From an uncultured Erysipelotrichaceae bacterium (GTDB lineage Bacteria; Bacillota_I; Bacilli_A; RF39; UBA660): a DNA stretch of 64,000 nt. The stretch covers positions 1-64,000 of the forward strand of contig CACWLI010000004.1 of the NCBI GenBank assembly GCA_902761685.1, written 5' to 3'. Shown here piece by piece: positions 18,503 to 27,668 of this stretch (its first letter is position 1; the number at the start of each line of letters is the position of its first letter). The notes under the pieces are model-generated. The model worked only from the letters and a program-made list of their open reading frames with translations. It made no database searches and was not told where the DNA came from. A program made the position numbers and the translations under genes.

Positions 18503-19332
18503 TAATATATTGTTACTTTCACTTTTTCTTCACATATAGAAGAACCACTAAAATTACTACCTACATGAGTATTTCTATTTTCTGTAATAGCTTTATCATT
18601 ATTAATATTTAATATAACTTCTGTAAAATTTAATTTTTCAACTACTTCATCTTCCTTAGAACATGTTTCACCTACTAAATATCTTATTTTATCTTCTTCT
18701 ATAGCATAAAATTTATATCCGTCATTCTCATTACCATATAACGAAGAATTTTCTCCTTCCAAAGAACCAATATTACTCATTGCATCTATTTCAAGTATTG
18801 AAAGAGTTGTTCCTAATTCATTAAATACTAATATTCTGTCATTCTTTTTAAATTGATTATATTTATGCTCTTTAAATACCAAATATTCTTTATTATCTAC
18901 TCCTTTAATAATATTAACATTGATTTCTGCATTTATTAATTCAAGTAAATTATCTAAATCTTCTTTTGTTGAAACACTATATTCTTCAATTAAATTATCA
19001 ATTTCATTTTCATCTATTAATAATTTAACATTAATATTATATTTTTTTATATCTGTTTCAATATTATCTTCATTTAAAGTTGCTATTGTTTCTAATAATA
19101 AACTATGTTCTTGTTCATTAACAATTTTTAGTGATGTTTTTGTATTTGAATATTCATTTTTTAAACTATCTAAATCAAAATTACTATCTGTATTATCTTT
19201 TTTAGGTTCTTCTACTTTATTATCTAAATCTAAACTACTATAATATCTATCTAATACTACATAACAAATACCAAATGTTATTAAAATTAATAAACAAATA
19301 AATATTATTTTTTTTATTATTCTATTTTTCAT
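18502..19332 (-). CDS. Membrane-anchored extracellular protein, unknown
   Basis: The 276-residue protein has one N-terminal membrane helix (about 8-27) and an acidic outer region. The region around 60-150 is helical and Glu/Asp/Asn rich; the C-terminal third is beta-like with three cysteines. No family is recognised. Its start overlaps the end of proS by four bases, so it is the last gene of the pilin-proS unit. Its position after a pilin hints at a surface role, but this is only context. Confidence 0.7.
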   Translation of the reverse strand: MKNRIIKKIIFICLLILITFGICYVVLDRYYSSLDLDNKVEEPKKDNTDSNFDLDSLKNEYSNTKTSLKIVNEQEHSLLLETIATLNEDNIETDIKKYNINVKLLIDENEIDNLIEEYSVSTKEDLDNLLELINAEINVNIIKGVDNKEYLVFKEHKYNQFKKNDRILVFNELGTTLSILEIDAMSNIGSLEGENSSLYGNENDGYKFYAIEEDKIRYLVGETCSKEDEVVEKLNFTEVILNINNDKAITENRNTHVGSNFSGSSICEEKVKVTIY

Positions 19333-21035
19333 TTTTCTAATTCACTTTCAATTATATTTTGAATTTTATCTATTATTTCATCACATCTAACATCAATAGT
19401 TTTATTCTTATTTCTTATTTTCAATTCTACTTTATTATCACTTATATTTTTTCCAACAGTAATTATTAGTGGTATACCAATTAACTCCATGTCATTATAT
19501 TTAACACCATATGATTCTTTTCTATCATCAATTAAAACATCTATATTTAAATTTTCTAGTTTATCATGTAAATTAGTAGCATATTTTAATGATTCTTTAT
19601 CATTAACATTTGATACTATTATAGCCACTTTATATGGAGAAACACATATTGGCCATATTATTCCATTTTCATCATGGTTATTTTCAACTATTGCACTCAT
19701 TACTCTATCAAGTCCTATTTGATATGTTCCCATATGTACATATTCTTTTTTATTTACTTCATCTGTATATATTAACTTATAAATATCACTATAATTAGTA
19801 CCTAATTTATATATTTGACCTACTTCAATACCATGAACTATATTACATTTATTTTTACATTTTGGACACAATGAATTTTTATCAAATAATTTTAAGTCTG
19901 CAAATTTATTTATTTTAAAATCTTTTCCATAATTAACATTTATATAATGAAAGTTTTCTTTATTACTTCCACATACAAAATTATGCATATTTTTAACTTC
20001 ATTATCTGCTATTATTTCCATTGTACAATTTACTGGACCAATGTATCCTACATTAGTACCTATTTTTTCTAGTTCATAAGTATCAGGAATCTCTATATTA
20101 TTTGTATTAAACAATTTTTTTAATTTTTTAATATTTAATTCACTATTTCCTTTAAGTAAAATCATTTTATATTGATCATTTACTTTTACAATTAGTGATT
20201 TTAAAACTTTATCTTCAAATACATTTAAAAATTCGCTTACTTCTTTAATTGTTTTAACATTTGGTGTATTAACCAACTCTTTTTTCTTATAATCAACATC
20301 TTTAACAATTGTAATTGTTTTTGATGATGCATCTTCTATATTACAAGCATATGTACAATTTGAGCATTTTACAATTTCGTTATCTCCATATTCAGATAAA
20401 ACTTGAAATTCTTCACTTGAAATACCATTTACTAAAGAAGCATCACTTTCAACTACTATTGTATCTAACCCAAGTTTATTAAATATATTTTTAAATGCTA
20501 GGTACATTTTATCATAACTAACATCTAATCCACCCTCATTAGCATCAAAACTACAAGCATCCATAGTATAGAATTCTTTTTTTCTAATTAGTCCATATTC
20601 TAAGAATTCTTCATCTCTATATTTATTACCTATTTGATATAAAGTAAAATGTAAATCTTTATAACTTTGTATTTTAAATGCTGCTAGATAAGCAAATAAT
20701 TCTTCTGACGTTGGACACAAAGTATATTCTTTATCATTTCTATCAATTATTCTATATACTTCATCTCCAAATAATTTTTCTCTTTTACTATGCTCAAAAA
20801 CATCTCTAGTTACTAGAGATGGTAATAATACCTCACTTGCTCTTATTTTTGAAAATTCTTTTTTAATTATTTTCTTTATATTATCTAATACTTTTAAACC
20901 AAATGGCATATAAGAATATATTCCATTACTATTTTTTAGTATCATCCCACTTTTGATGAGCAATTTTGAAGATATAGATGTTTCATCTTTTGGAAACTCT
21001 CTTCTAGTTATAAAAAAACTATCTGTTATTTTCAT
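19329..21035 (-). CDS. proS: Proline-tRNA ligase (bacterial type)
   Basis: I take the ATG at 21035 as start, because it overlaps the pilin stop as TAATG and gives the family N-terminus MKITDSFF; a frame five codons longer exists. The 568-residue protein has class II motif 2 (YRDEEF), the motif 3 region IGLDRVMSAIVE followed by WP, an INS editing domain (about 220-400, IGPVNCTMEIIAD) and a C-terminal anticodon-binding domain. Four cysteines flank the editing region (CSNC and CPKC). It is unusual for proS to sit between a pilin gene and a membrane-protein gene. Confidence 0.94.
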   Translation of the reverse strand: MKITDSFFITRREFPKDETSISSKLLIKSGMILKNSNGIYSYMPFGLKVLDNIKKIIKKEFSKIRASEVLLPSLVTRDVFEHSKREKLFGDEVYRIIDRNDKEYTLCPTSEELFAYLAAFKIQSYKDLHFTLYQIGNKYRDEEFLEYGLIRKKEFYTMDACSFDANEGGLDVSYDKMYLAFKNIFNKLGLDTIVVESDASLVNGISSEEFQVLSEYGDNEIVKCSNCTYACNIEDASSKTITIVKDVDYKKKELVNTPNVKTIKEVSEFLNVFEDKVLKSLIVKVNDQYKMILLKGNSELNIKKLKKLFNTNNIEIPDTYELEKIGTNVGYIGPVNCTMEIIADNEVKNMHNFVCGSNKENFHYINVNYGKDFKINKFADLKLFDKNSLCPKCKNKCNIVHGIEVGQIYKLGTNYSDIYKLIYTDEVNKKEYVHMGTYQIGLDRVMSAIVENNHDENGIIWPICVSPYKVAIIVSNVNDKESLKYATNLHDKLENLNIDVLIDDRKESYGVKYNDMELIGIPLIITVGKNISDNKVELKIRNKNKTIDVRCDEIIDKIQNIIESELEK

Positions 21036-21592
21036 TATGAACACTTCCACTTATTTTTAGAATCTTTTTTAGCTTTTTTACCAGATGGACATTGAAGGCA
21101 ATCAGTAGCCATATCTTTATCCTCATATAATTCACACTCATCAATAATATATGATACTAATACTCTATTCATAGCATTTTGATTAGTATATCTTACACAT
21201 ACAGTTAAACCATTCATTGATTCATTAGTTACTGGATTTAATAATTGATTATTTGCTGAACCATCTGTAGTTGTATGTGAAGTGTTAACAGCAAGATAAC
21301 CTTCACTTATTAAACTAGCAACTGTTACTGGAAAACAATCATGTAAATTCATTGAATAGTCTCTTGGTTGTCTAGATGGTACATATGTACTAACTTCACT
21401 TTCTATTTCTTGTATATGTTCTTCAGCATAATCTAAAGCAGCATTATGAATTGATGTAATTTTTGTCTTTAAAGATTTCTCTAAAACATTATTTCTAATA
21501 CTAAAAATACCAGGTGTTACTATTATAGCCAAAACACCAAGAATACCTATTACTGCTAATAATTCTACTAATGTAAAACCTTTTTTATTCAT
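21035..21592 (-). CDS. Type IV prepilin-like protein
   Basis: The 185-residue protein begins MNKKGFTLVELLAVIGILGV, the prepilin signature with cleavage after Gly5. The globular part has about five cysteines, including CLQCPSGK near the end, so disulfides are likely outside the cell. Its leader (AGAGGTTATAGAT before ATG) resembles that of the pilin at 9262. It heads an operon with proS and diverges from the PilB-like ATPase gene, supporting a shared role in pilus assembly. Confidence 0.85.
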   Translation of the reverse strand: MNKKGFTLVELLAVIGILGVLAIIVTPGIFSIRNNVLEKSLKTKITSIHNAALDYAEEHIQEIESEVSTYVPSRQPRDYSMNLHDCFPVTVASLISEGYLAVNTSHTTTDGSANNQLLNPVTNESMNGLTVCVRYTNQNAMNRVLVSYIIDECELYEDKDMATDCLQCPSGKKAKKDSKNKWKCS

Positions 21593-21621
21593 ATCTATAA
21601 CCTCTTTATTCTACTAAAGAA

Positions 21622-21651
21622 AGTATAACATATTTTTTGATAGAATAACAA
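21622..21651 (-). promoter_or_regulatory. Promoter of the pilin-proS operon
   Basis: TTGTTA (21646-21651) and TATACT (21622-21627) are 18 bases apart on the minus strand, with an extended TG before the -10. Confidence 0.6.
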
Positions 21652-21661
21652 GTTTTTTATC

Positions 21662-21690
21662 TTGAATTAACACAAATTATATTATATAAT
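21662..21690 (+). promoter_or_regulatory. Promoter of the pilus ATPase gene
   Basis: TTGAAT (21662-21667) and TATAAT (21685-21690) are separated by 17 bases. It is back to back with the pilin promoter, with only ten bases between the two -35 boxes. Confidence 0.75.
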
Positions 21691-21716
21691 TAAATAGAAT
21701 AGAAAGAGGGCAAAAT

Positions 21717-23363
21717 ATGAAGGAATTTGATTTTCAAAAGGTACCTATTGTAGAAATAGCAAATGAAATTCTATTAGATGGTGTAAAAAAAGGTGCCAGC
21801 GATATTCACTTTGATCCAGCTAATGATGGAATCAATATTAGAATGCGTGTTGATGGTGTTCTTTATGATTATGCTAAAGTTCCATCTGATTTCAAAAGAA
21901 ATATGGTATCTCGTATAAAGATGATTGCAAGCATGAATATCATGGAAACAAGACTTCCACAAGATGGTGCTATTAAGAGTAAAATTGGAGATAAAATGCT
22001 TGACCTACGTGTTTCAAGTTTACCTTGTCACAATGGTGAAAAAGTCGTTCTTCGTATTTTAGACTATTCAAAAAGTTTACAAGGATTAGAAACATTAGGT
22101 TTCTCTGAATATAACTTAGATAGAATTAAAAAAATGATTGATATGCCAAATGGTATAGTTCTTGTAACAGGAGCTACTGGTTCTGGTAAATCAACAACTG
22201 TATACTCTATCTTGCAAAAATTAAATACTCGTGAAGTTAATATTATTACTGTTGAAGACCCAGTTGAAATGGAAGTTGAAGGTTTAAATCAAGTTCAAGC
22301 TCAACATGAAATTGGATTAGACTTTGCAACAGTTTTAAGAAGTATATTACGTCAAGACCCAGATATAATTATGATTGGAGAGATTCGTGACGGTGAAACT
22401 GCTAGTATTGCTGTAAGATCTTCAATTACAGGACACAAAGTTGTTTCTACTATCCACACAAATAGTGCATTAAATACAATCGAGAGACTTACTGATATGG
22501 GTATTGAAAGATATTTGATTGGTACATCTTTAAATGGTGTCATATCTCAAAAACTTCCAAGAAAGTTATGTCCATATTGTAGAAAAGTTAGAGAAACAAG
22601 TGATTATGAAAAAACTTTATTTAAAAAAGTTCTTCATGCTGATATAGATAAAATATTTGATGTTAACCCAGATGGATGTGAACATTGTTTCAAAGGATAT
22701 AAAAACAGAATTGCAATTGCTGAGGTTTTAGTTATAACTGATGAAGTTAGAACTGCTATTACTAATGCAGAATCTAAAGATATAATGAGAAAGCTAGTTT
22801 ATGTAAATAGTCACACTCATACTCTTCTTGAAGATGGACTTGAAAAAGTTGCTTATGGTGAAACAAACTTTGAAGAAATATTAAAGTTAGTTGATTTAGA
22901 AAACGACCTTGCAATACATAATGCATTCTATGATGAAGTTGAAGAAGATATAAAGAATGGTAAAGAAAAGAGATTTGAAGTAAATATAGCAGAAATAGAA
23001 AAAAATAGACCTACAGATGGTGATAATAAAGAGGAAAATAAAGAAGAAACAAAAAAACAAGAAACAGAGACTATCGAATTTTTAGAAACTGAAAAGAAAG
23101 ATAATCAAGATAATGCAGCTAAACCTCCTCTACCTCAAACACCACCTGTTCCAGGAACTCCAGTTGCTGTAACACCACAAGTAGCTGTTACTCCTCAAGT
23201 TCCAGTTTCACCAGTTGTGCAACAGCCAGCACCTCAAATGCCTGCTGTACCTCAAGTACCAATCGTTCCTACAACTGATATAAATTATCAAAATTTGGTA
23301 CCAAATACTGCTCAAGCACAAGTATCAAATCCAAATGTTATATCACAAGCAGTTACATATTAA
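21717..23363 (+). CDS. PilB/GspE/ComGA-type secretion ATPase with proline-rich tail
   Basis: The core (about 1-410) starts directly at the N2 domain, as in ComGA, with no MshEN-type N1 domain. It has Walker A GATGSGKST (152-160), an Asp-box (TVEDPVE), Walker B with IIMIGE (Glu222), the His-box TIHTNS and a zinc site formed by Cys285, Cys288, Cys321 and Cys324. This ATPase powers pilin polymerisation. A tail of roughly 130 residues is first acidic and then rich in Pro, Val and Gln, which is not typical. No PilC/GspF platform gene follows. GAGGG lies six bases before the ATG. Confidence 0.9.
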   Translation: MKEFDFQKVPIVEIANEILLDGVKKGASDIHFDPANDGINIRMRVDGVLYDYAKVPSDFKRNMVSRIKMIASMNIMETRLPQDGAIKSKIGDKMLDLRVSSLPCHNGEKVVLRILDYSKSLQGLETLGFSEYNLDRIKKMIDMPNGIVLVTGATGSGKSTTVYSILQKLNTREVNIITVEDPVEMEVEGLNQVQAQHEIGLDFATVLRSILRQDPDIIMIGEIRDGETASIAVRSSITGHKVVSTIHTNSALNTIERLTDMGIERYLIGTSLNGVISQKLPRKLCPYCRKVRETSDYEKTLFKKVLHADIDKIFDVNPDGCEHCFKGYKNRIAIAEVLVITDEVRTAITNAESKDIMRKLVYVNSHTHTLLEDGLEKVAYGETNFEEILKLVDLENDLAIHNAFYDEVEEDIKNGKEKRFEVNIAEIEKNRPTDGDNKEENKEETKKQETETIEFLETEKKDNQDNAAKPPLPQTPPVPGTPVAVTPQVAVTPQVPVSPVVQQPAPQMPAVPQVPIVPTTDINYQNLVPNTAQAQVSNPNVISQAVTY

Positions 23364-23388
23364 AGAAACTTACGTTTCTTTTTTTTTA
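23362..23388 (+). terminator. Rho-independent terminator of the pilus ATPase gene
   Basis: AAGAAAC pairs with GTTTCTT around TTAC and is followed by a long T run. It starts inside the stop codon. Confidence 0.85.
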
Positions 23389-23417
23389 TTTGATACATAT
23401 ACTTTACTGGTGATTAA

Positions 23418-25307
23418 ATGTTTCAACAAAAACAAAATATTAGGATTAAATATATTTTTTTAGTGTCTATTCTAATTTTTATATTAATAATTATTAAAAT
23501 ATTTTTTATACAAGTAATCGAATATAAAAAATTAAATAGTCTAGCAAATGATTTATGGAGTAGAAATCTAACTGTTCAAGCTGATAGAGGGAAGATTTTA
23601 GACAGAAATGGTAAAGTTATCGTGGATAATGAAACTACTCTTGGTTTATATATTGTTCCAAATCAAATAAATAATAAAGAAGAAGTAGCACTATCATTAA
23701 GTAAAATACTTAATGTTTCATATGAAGAAATGTATAAACATGTTAATAAAAAAACATCTATTGAAAGAGTTCATCCAGAAGGTAGAAATCTGAATATAGA
23801 TGTTTCTAATAAGATTAAAGAATTAAATTATGATGGTGTTTATCTTCTAAAAGAAAGTAAAAGAAGTTATCCATATAATAATCTTTTATCTCATACAATT
23901 GGATATACTGGTATTGATAATCAAGGATTAAGTGGTCTTGAATTAAAATATGATAAACTATTAACAGGTAAAAATGGAAATATTAAGTATTATAGTGATG
24001 GTAAGGGTAAAAGATTATCCATGTCAGAAGTATATGAATCACCTACTAATGGAAATGATTTATACTTAACAATAGATTTAGATATTCAACTTTCTTTAGA
24101 AAATGAACTTATGAATGCTTATAAAAAATATAATGCAGAAGGTGCAATTGGTATTGTAATGAATCCTAATACTGGTGAAGTTTTAGCAATGAGTTCTCTT
24201 CCATCTTTTAATCCAAGTAAATACCAAGATTATAATGATGAAATAATAAACAGAAATTTAGCTATATGGTCTAATTATGAACCTGGTTCTACATTTAAAA
24301 TAGTTACCTTAGCAGCAGCTATAAATGAAAACGTTGTCAATATATTTGAAGATATGTACAATGATACAGGTAGCATAAAAGTAGCATCATCTACCCTTCA
24401 CTGCTGGAGAAGACGTGGACATGGTCTTCAAACATATGTACAAGTTGTTGAAAATTCATGTAACCCAGGATTTGTAACTTTAGGACAAAAACTCGGAAAA
24501 GAAAAACTATTTAAATATATAAATGAACTTGGTTTTGGAAAAAAGACAGGTATAGATTTAAATGGAGAGTCAACTGGAATTCTATTTGATTTAGATAAAA
24601 TTGGACCAGTTGAACTAGCAACAAGTGCTTTTGGACAAGGAATTAGTGTTACGGCAATACAACAAGTATCAGCAGTTTCTGCAATTATTAATGGTGGAAC
24701 ATTATATAAACCATTTATTGTAAAAAGTATAGGAAATGTAAAAAATAATCCAATAGTTAGAATGGAAAATATAGTAAAAAAAGAAACATCTGAACTTGTC
24801 AAATATGCTCTTGAAAGTGTTGTTGCAAATGGTAGTGGTCGTAATGCTTATATTGAGAATTATAGAGTTGGCGGAAAAACAGGAACAGCTCAAAAAGTAG
24901 GAAAAAATAAAACATATGAAAGCGGAAACTATATATTATCTTTTATTGGTTTCATGCCTGCTAATAAACCTGAATATGTAATTTATATTGCACTAGATCA
25001 TCCAACTGGAGTAACTCAATATGGAGGTGTTGTAAGTGCTCCAATAGCAAAATCTGTTTTAGAAAATATTATATCTATATATGATTTAAAAGAAGATTCA
25101 AGTGGACTACCTAAACAATATAAGTGGGATGATACAGTTTATATTACTATTCCAAGTATTATAGGAAAATCAAAAAAAGAAGTTAAACAATTGTTAAAAG
25201 GTTTTAAAATCGAATTTGAAGGGAATGGAGATAAAGTAATAGATTCACTTCCAGAAGAGAATTCTAGAGTTAAACAAGGCTCTATAATTAAAGTAATGCT
25301 AAATTAA
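23418..25307 (+). CDS. spoVD: Class B penicillin-binding protein, SpoVD-like
   Basis: The 629-residue protein has one N-terminal membrane helix (about 11-32), a dimerisation domain starting ADRGKILDRNG, and a transpeptidase domain with Ser291-x-x-Lys294 (STFK), Ser347-Cys-Asn349 and Lys487-Thr-Gly. A single PASTA domain closes the protein (about 570-629). FtsI and SpoVD share this layout; one terminal PASTA domain in a spore former fits SpoVD, which cross-links cortex peptidoglycan. A vegetative FtsI role cannot be excluded because no division cluster is nearby. The ribosome site is GGTGAT. Confidence 0.85.
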   Translation: MFQQKQNIRIKYIFLVSILIFILIIIKIFFIQVIEYKKLNSLANDLWSRNLTVQADRGKILDRNGKVIVDNETTLGLYIVPNQINNKEEVALSLSKILNVSYEEMYKHVNKKTSIERVHPEGRNLNIDVSNKIKELNYDGVYLLKESKRSYPYNNLLSHTIGYTGIDNQGLSGLELKYDKLLTGKNGNIKYYSDGKGKRLSMSEVYESPTNGNDLYLTIDLDIQLSLENELMNAYKKYNAEGAIGIVMNPNTGEVLAMSSLPSFNPSKYQDYNDEIINRNLAIWSNYEPGSTFKIVTLAAAINENVVNIFEDMYNDTGSIKVASSTLHCWRRRGHGLQTYVQVVENSCNPGFVTLGQKLGKEKLFKYINELGFGKKTGIDLNGESTGILFDLDKIGPVELATSAFGQGISVTAIQQVSAVSAIINGGTLYKPFIVKSIGNVKNNPIVRMENIVKKETSELVKYALESVVANGSGRNAYIENYRVGGKTGTAQKVGKNKTYESGNYILSFIGFMPANKPEYVIYIALDHPTGVTQYGGVVSAPIAKSVLENIISIYDLKEDSSGLPKQYKWDDTVYITIPSIIGKSKKEVKQLLKGFKIEFEGNGDKVIDSLPEENSRVKQGSIIKVMLN

Positions 25308-25310
25308 ATA

Positions 25311-25339
25311 TTTACAACCAAATGTTTGTGTGATAATAT
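25311..25339 (+). promoter_or_regulatory. Candidate lexA promoter with an operator-like spacer
   Basis: TTTACA (25311-25316) and TAATAT (25334-25339) are 17 bases apart. Between them lies an imperfect dyad ACAA-N8-TTGT (25314-25329) that could be an autoregulatory operator, but it is not the usual GAAC-N4-GTTC box. The resulting leader would be very short. Confidence 0.35.
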
Positions 25340-25358
25340 TATATTAGGAAGTGGTTAT

Positions 25359-25976
25359 ATGGAAAAGTTAACTAATAAACAAGAAGAAATCTTAACTGTA
25401 ATTAAAAAATTTATTGCTGATAAAGGTTATGCTCCTACTATTAGAGAATTATGTAAACTATGTAATCTAAGCAGTACTGCTACCATGTTTGTACATTTAA
25501 AAAACTTAACTAACAAAGGATATATTAGTCAAACAGAAAACAAATTTAGAACTATCGAATTAAATGTACCAAATGAGTATATAAAGAAAAATGATGATGT
25601 AGTTGAAGTTCCTCTACTTGGTAAAGTTGCTGCTGGCAATCCAATTGAAGCAATAGAAAATCCAAATGAATTTTTTAACTTACCTGCTAATCTTATACCA
25701 CAAAATACTGAAGTATTTACCCTAGAAGTAAATGGTGAAAGTATGATAAATGCAGGAATACTTGATAATGATATAGTTATTGTTAAAAAACAAAATACTG
25801 CCAATAATGGTGAAATAGTTGTAGCAATGACAGAAGAAAATGAAGTAACATTAAAAAGATTTTATAAAGAAAAAAATCATATTAGATTACAACCAGAGAA
25901 TGATGCATTAGATCCAATTATTTTAAATAATGTAACAATACTAGGTAAAGCAATTGGTCTTTATAGAAAAATATAA
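25359..25976 (+). CDS. lexA: LexA repressor
   Basis: The 205-residue protein has a winged-helix DNA-binding domain (1-65), the self-cleavage site Ala92-Gly93 in VAAGNP, and the catalytic pair Ser128 (NGESM) and Lys166 (TLKRF). It represses SOS genes until RecA filaments trigger autocleavage. The ATG at 25359 is chosen because AGGAAGTGG precedes it; a TTG eleven codons upstream would add an unrelated leader. It lies 50 bases after spoVD. Confidence 0.95.
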   Translation: MEKLTNKQEEILTVIKKFIADKGYAPTIRELCKLCNLSSTATMFVHLKNLTNKGYISQTENKFRTIELNVPNEYIKKNDDVVEVPLLGKVAAGNPIEAIENPNEFFNLPANLIPQNTEVFTLEVNGESMINAGILDNDIVIVKKQNTANNGEIVVAMTEENEVTLKRFYKEKNHIRLQPENDALDPIILNNVTILGKAIGLYRKI

Positions 25977-25977
25977 T

Positions 25978-26009
25978 AAAAATGATTAAGTTAACTTAAT
26001 CATTTTTTT
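25978..26009. terminator. Bidirectional terminator between lexA and the interrupted gene
   Basis: AAAAATGATTAAG and CTTAATCATTTTT form a perfect stem around TTAA, with a T run on both strands. It ends lexA and the converging minus-strand unit. Confidence 0.85.
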
Positions 26010-26470
26010 CTTCTACTTAAATAGTACTCTTCATTTTGATAATAATTGATTGTAAAATCTAATTGACTCTTATACTTTTCTCTTATTAAATCTATTTCAC
26101 TTTTTTCTAGCTTTAATAATTCTATTAATCTTTTAACTCTAAAATAGTTACCACTATCAATAATAGACTTAATATATTCTTCTCTTGGTACTAATCTTAT
26201 AATAGTCATTATAGATGAAGCATACATATCATAAAAATCATAATATTCATCTTCGTATTCAACTATTTCACCAGATCCTTCTACTTCAACCATATCTATT
26301 TCTGCTTCAGGACTTTCAATAAACTTTAAAGTATCTTCTGGTCTTTTACAAAAGTGAAAGCCATTTTTTCTCTACTTAAGTTCTCCTTTTAAATGATATG
26401 TTTCACCTATTTTATATTGAAAACCATACTGATTATATAGTCCTCTATCCAAAACCTTATACCCTCTCAT
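26000..26470 (-). pseudogene. DUF7666-like gene interrupted by an in-frame TAG
   Basis: From the ATG at 26470 one frame runs 156 codons to the stop at 26000 except for a single amber codon at codon 33 (26372-26374). The first half reads MRGYKVLDRGLYNQYGFQYK then, past the TAG, RKNGFHFCKRPED. This matches the small DUF7666-type pattern of a GFQY motif followed by GFH-x-C and a VEGSGEI segment. The part after codon 59 is open from an internal ATG at 26293 and could give a 97-residue product. TAG ends other genes here, so readthrough is not the rule. It sits five bases after the rhomboid gene. A point mutation or sequencing error explains it equally well. Confidence 0.65.
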
Positions 26471-26475
26471 AATAT

Positions 26476-27612
26476 TTACCTACCTAATATTAAGAATCCC
26501 ATAAATGCAAACATTAATAATAATACAATAATTCCATTAACTGTATCACTTGTTCTTCCTTTATCACCAATACCAACCGCCATTGATGCAAGGTAACCAC
26601 CAATTAATCCACCAACATGTGCAAGTAAATCAATACCAGGTATTAAAAAACCAATACAAAAGTTTAATATAATAGATGGTAACACTTGACTTCTAAGTAA
26701 GCCTTGTAATGTTGCTCTATAATAATAAGTAAAGTATGCTATTGCTCCTAGTAAACCAAATATAGCTCCACTAGCTCCCAAACTATAATTATTATTTGGC
26801 AAGAATGCACATGAGAATGCACTACCTAGTAGACCACTTATTACATATATTAATAAGAATTTACTTCTTCCATAATATCTTTCAACTTGTGGTCCTAAAA
26901 CACTTAAAGCATACATATTACATAAAAGATGAGCTACATTAGCATGCAAGAACATACAAGTAAATAATCTATAAAATTCTCCACTTTTTATTAGTATTCT
27001 ATTATTAGCAAACAAATAAGCGGCATTATTAGATGCGCCATATATATAAGAAACTAAGAATACTATTATATTAATTGCTATTATTATATAGGTAACAATA
27101 GGTTTTTTATTATTAAATATTCTTGATAATCTCTTTTCATTATTAATAGTTTTTTGATTCATATCCTCTGTTAATTTGAAAAATTCAATAGGATCCATTT
27201 TATCTGTTAATACAGCTTCTTTAACTTTTGGAAAAAATTCACTAACTACTTTATTCTTTTTAAAATCATTAATCTTTTCTACTTTTATTGTTTCAATATT
27301 TTTGTTTTCTACTATAGTAACAGCATCTCCTGTATCAAGTAATAAATTTAACATATTCATATTAAATGAAAATGTATTCTTTTTTATACTTCTCATAATT
27401 GATTGAGCTCTATATGTATCAACTTTTAATTGCTCATTATTATGTATATAATTATTATTTATTCTAATTAATTTTAAATCTTTTTCCATATTTTCAAGCC
27501 ATATTTCATTTTCAAGTCCATTAATTATAACAGGTTTATAATCCTCTTCTGTTATAAAATAATGTAATATTTTTAGTACTAAATCATCCTTTTTATCAAT
27601 TTTTATATTCAT
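26476..27612 (-). CDS. Rhomboid-family intramembrane serine protease
   Basis: The 378-residue protein has a soluble N-terminal domain (about 1-165) and a six-to-seven-helix rhomboid core. The catalytic pair is Ser281 in GASGAIFG and His332 in AHVGGLIGG; the FLHANVAHLLCNMYAL segment (about 221-236) is the conserved HxxxN region. The layout with a cytosolic N-terminal domain resembles Bacillus GluP (YqgP). Substrates are unknown. AAGGAA lies eight bases before the ATG. The interrupted DUF7666-like gene follows directly. Confidence 0.92.
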   Translation of the reverse strand: MNIKIDKKDDLVLKILHYFITEEDYKPVIINGLENEIWLENMEKDLKLIRINNNYIHNNEQLKVDTYRAQSIMRSIKKNTFSFNMNMLNLLLDTGDAVTIVENKNIETIKVEKINDFKKNKVVSEFFPKVKEAVLTDKMDPIEFFKLTEDMNQKTINNEKRLSRIFNNKKPIVTYIIIAINIIVFLVSYIYGASNNAAYLFANNRILIKSGEFYRLFTCMFLHANVAHLLCNMYALSVLGPQVERYYGRSKFLLIYVISGLLGSAFSCAFLPNNNYSLGASGAIFGLLGAIAYFTYYYRATLQGLLRSQVLPSIILNFCIGFLIPGIDLLAHVGGLIGGYLASMAVGIGDKGRTSDTVNGIIVLLLMFAFMGFLILGR

Positions 27613-27668
27613 TATTTTATTCCTTTCAATAATATTATTTTACTATTAATCATAATATTAGTAAAGAG

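Noticed and set aside
26000..26470. Reassigned TAG as a sense codon
   Set aside because: frr, rpsD, the gene at 35726 and the kinase all end in TAG followed by terminators, so TAG acts as stop.
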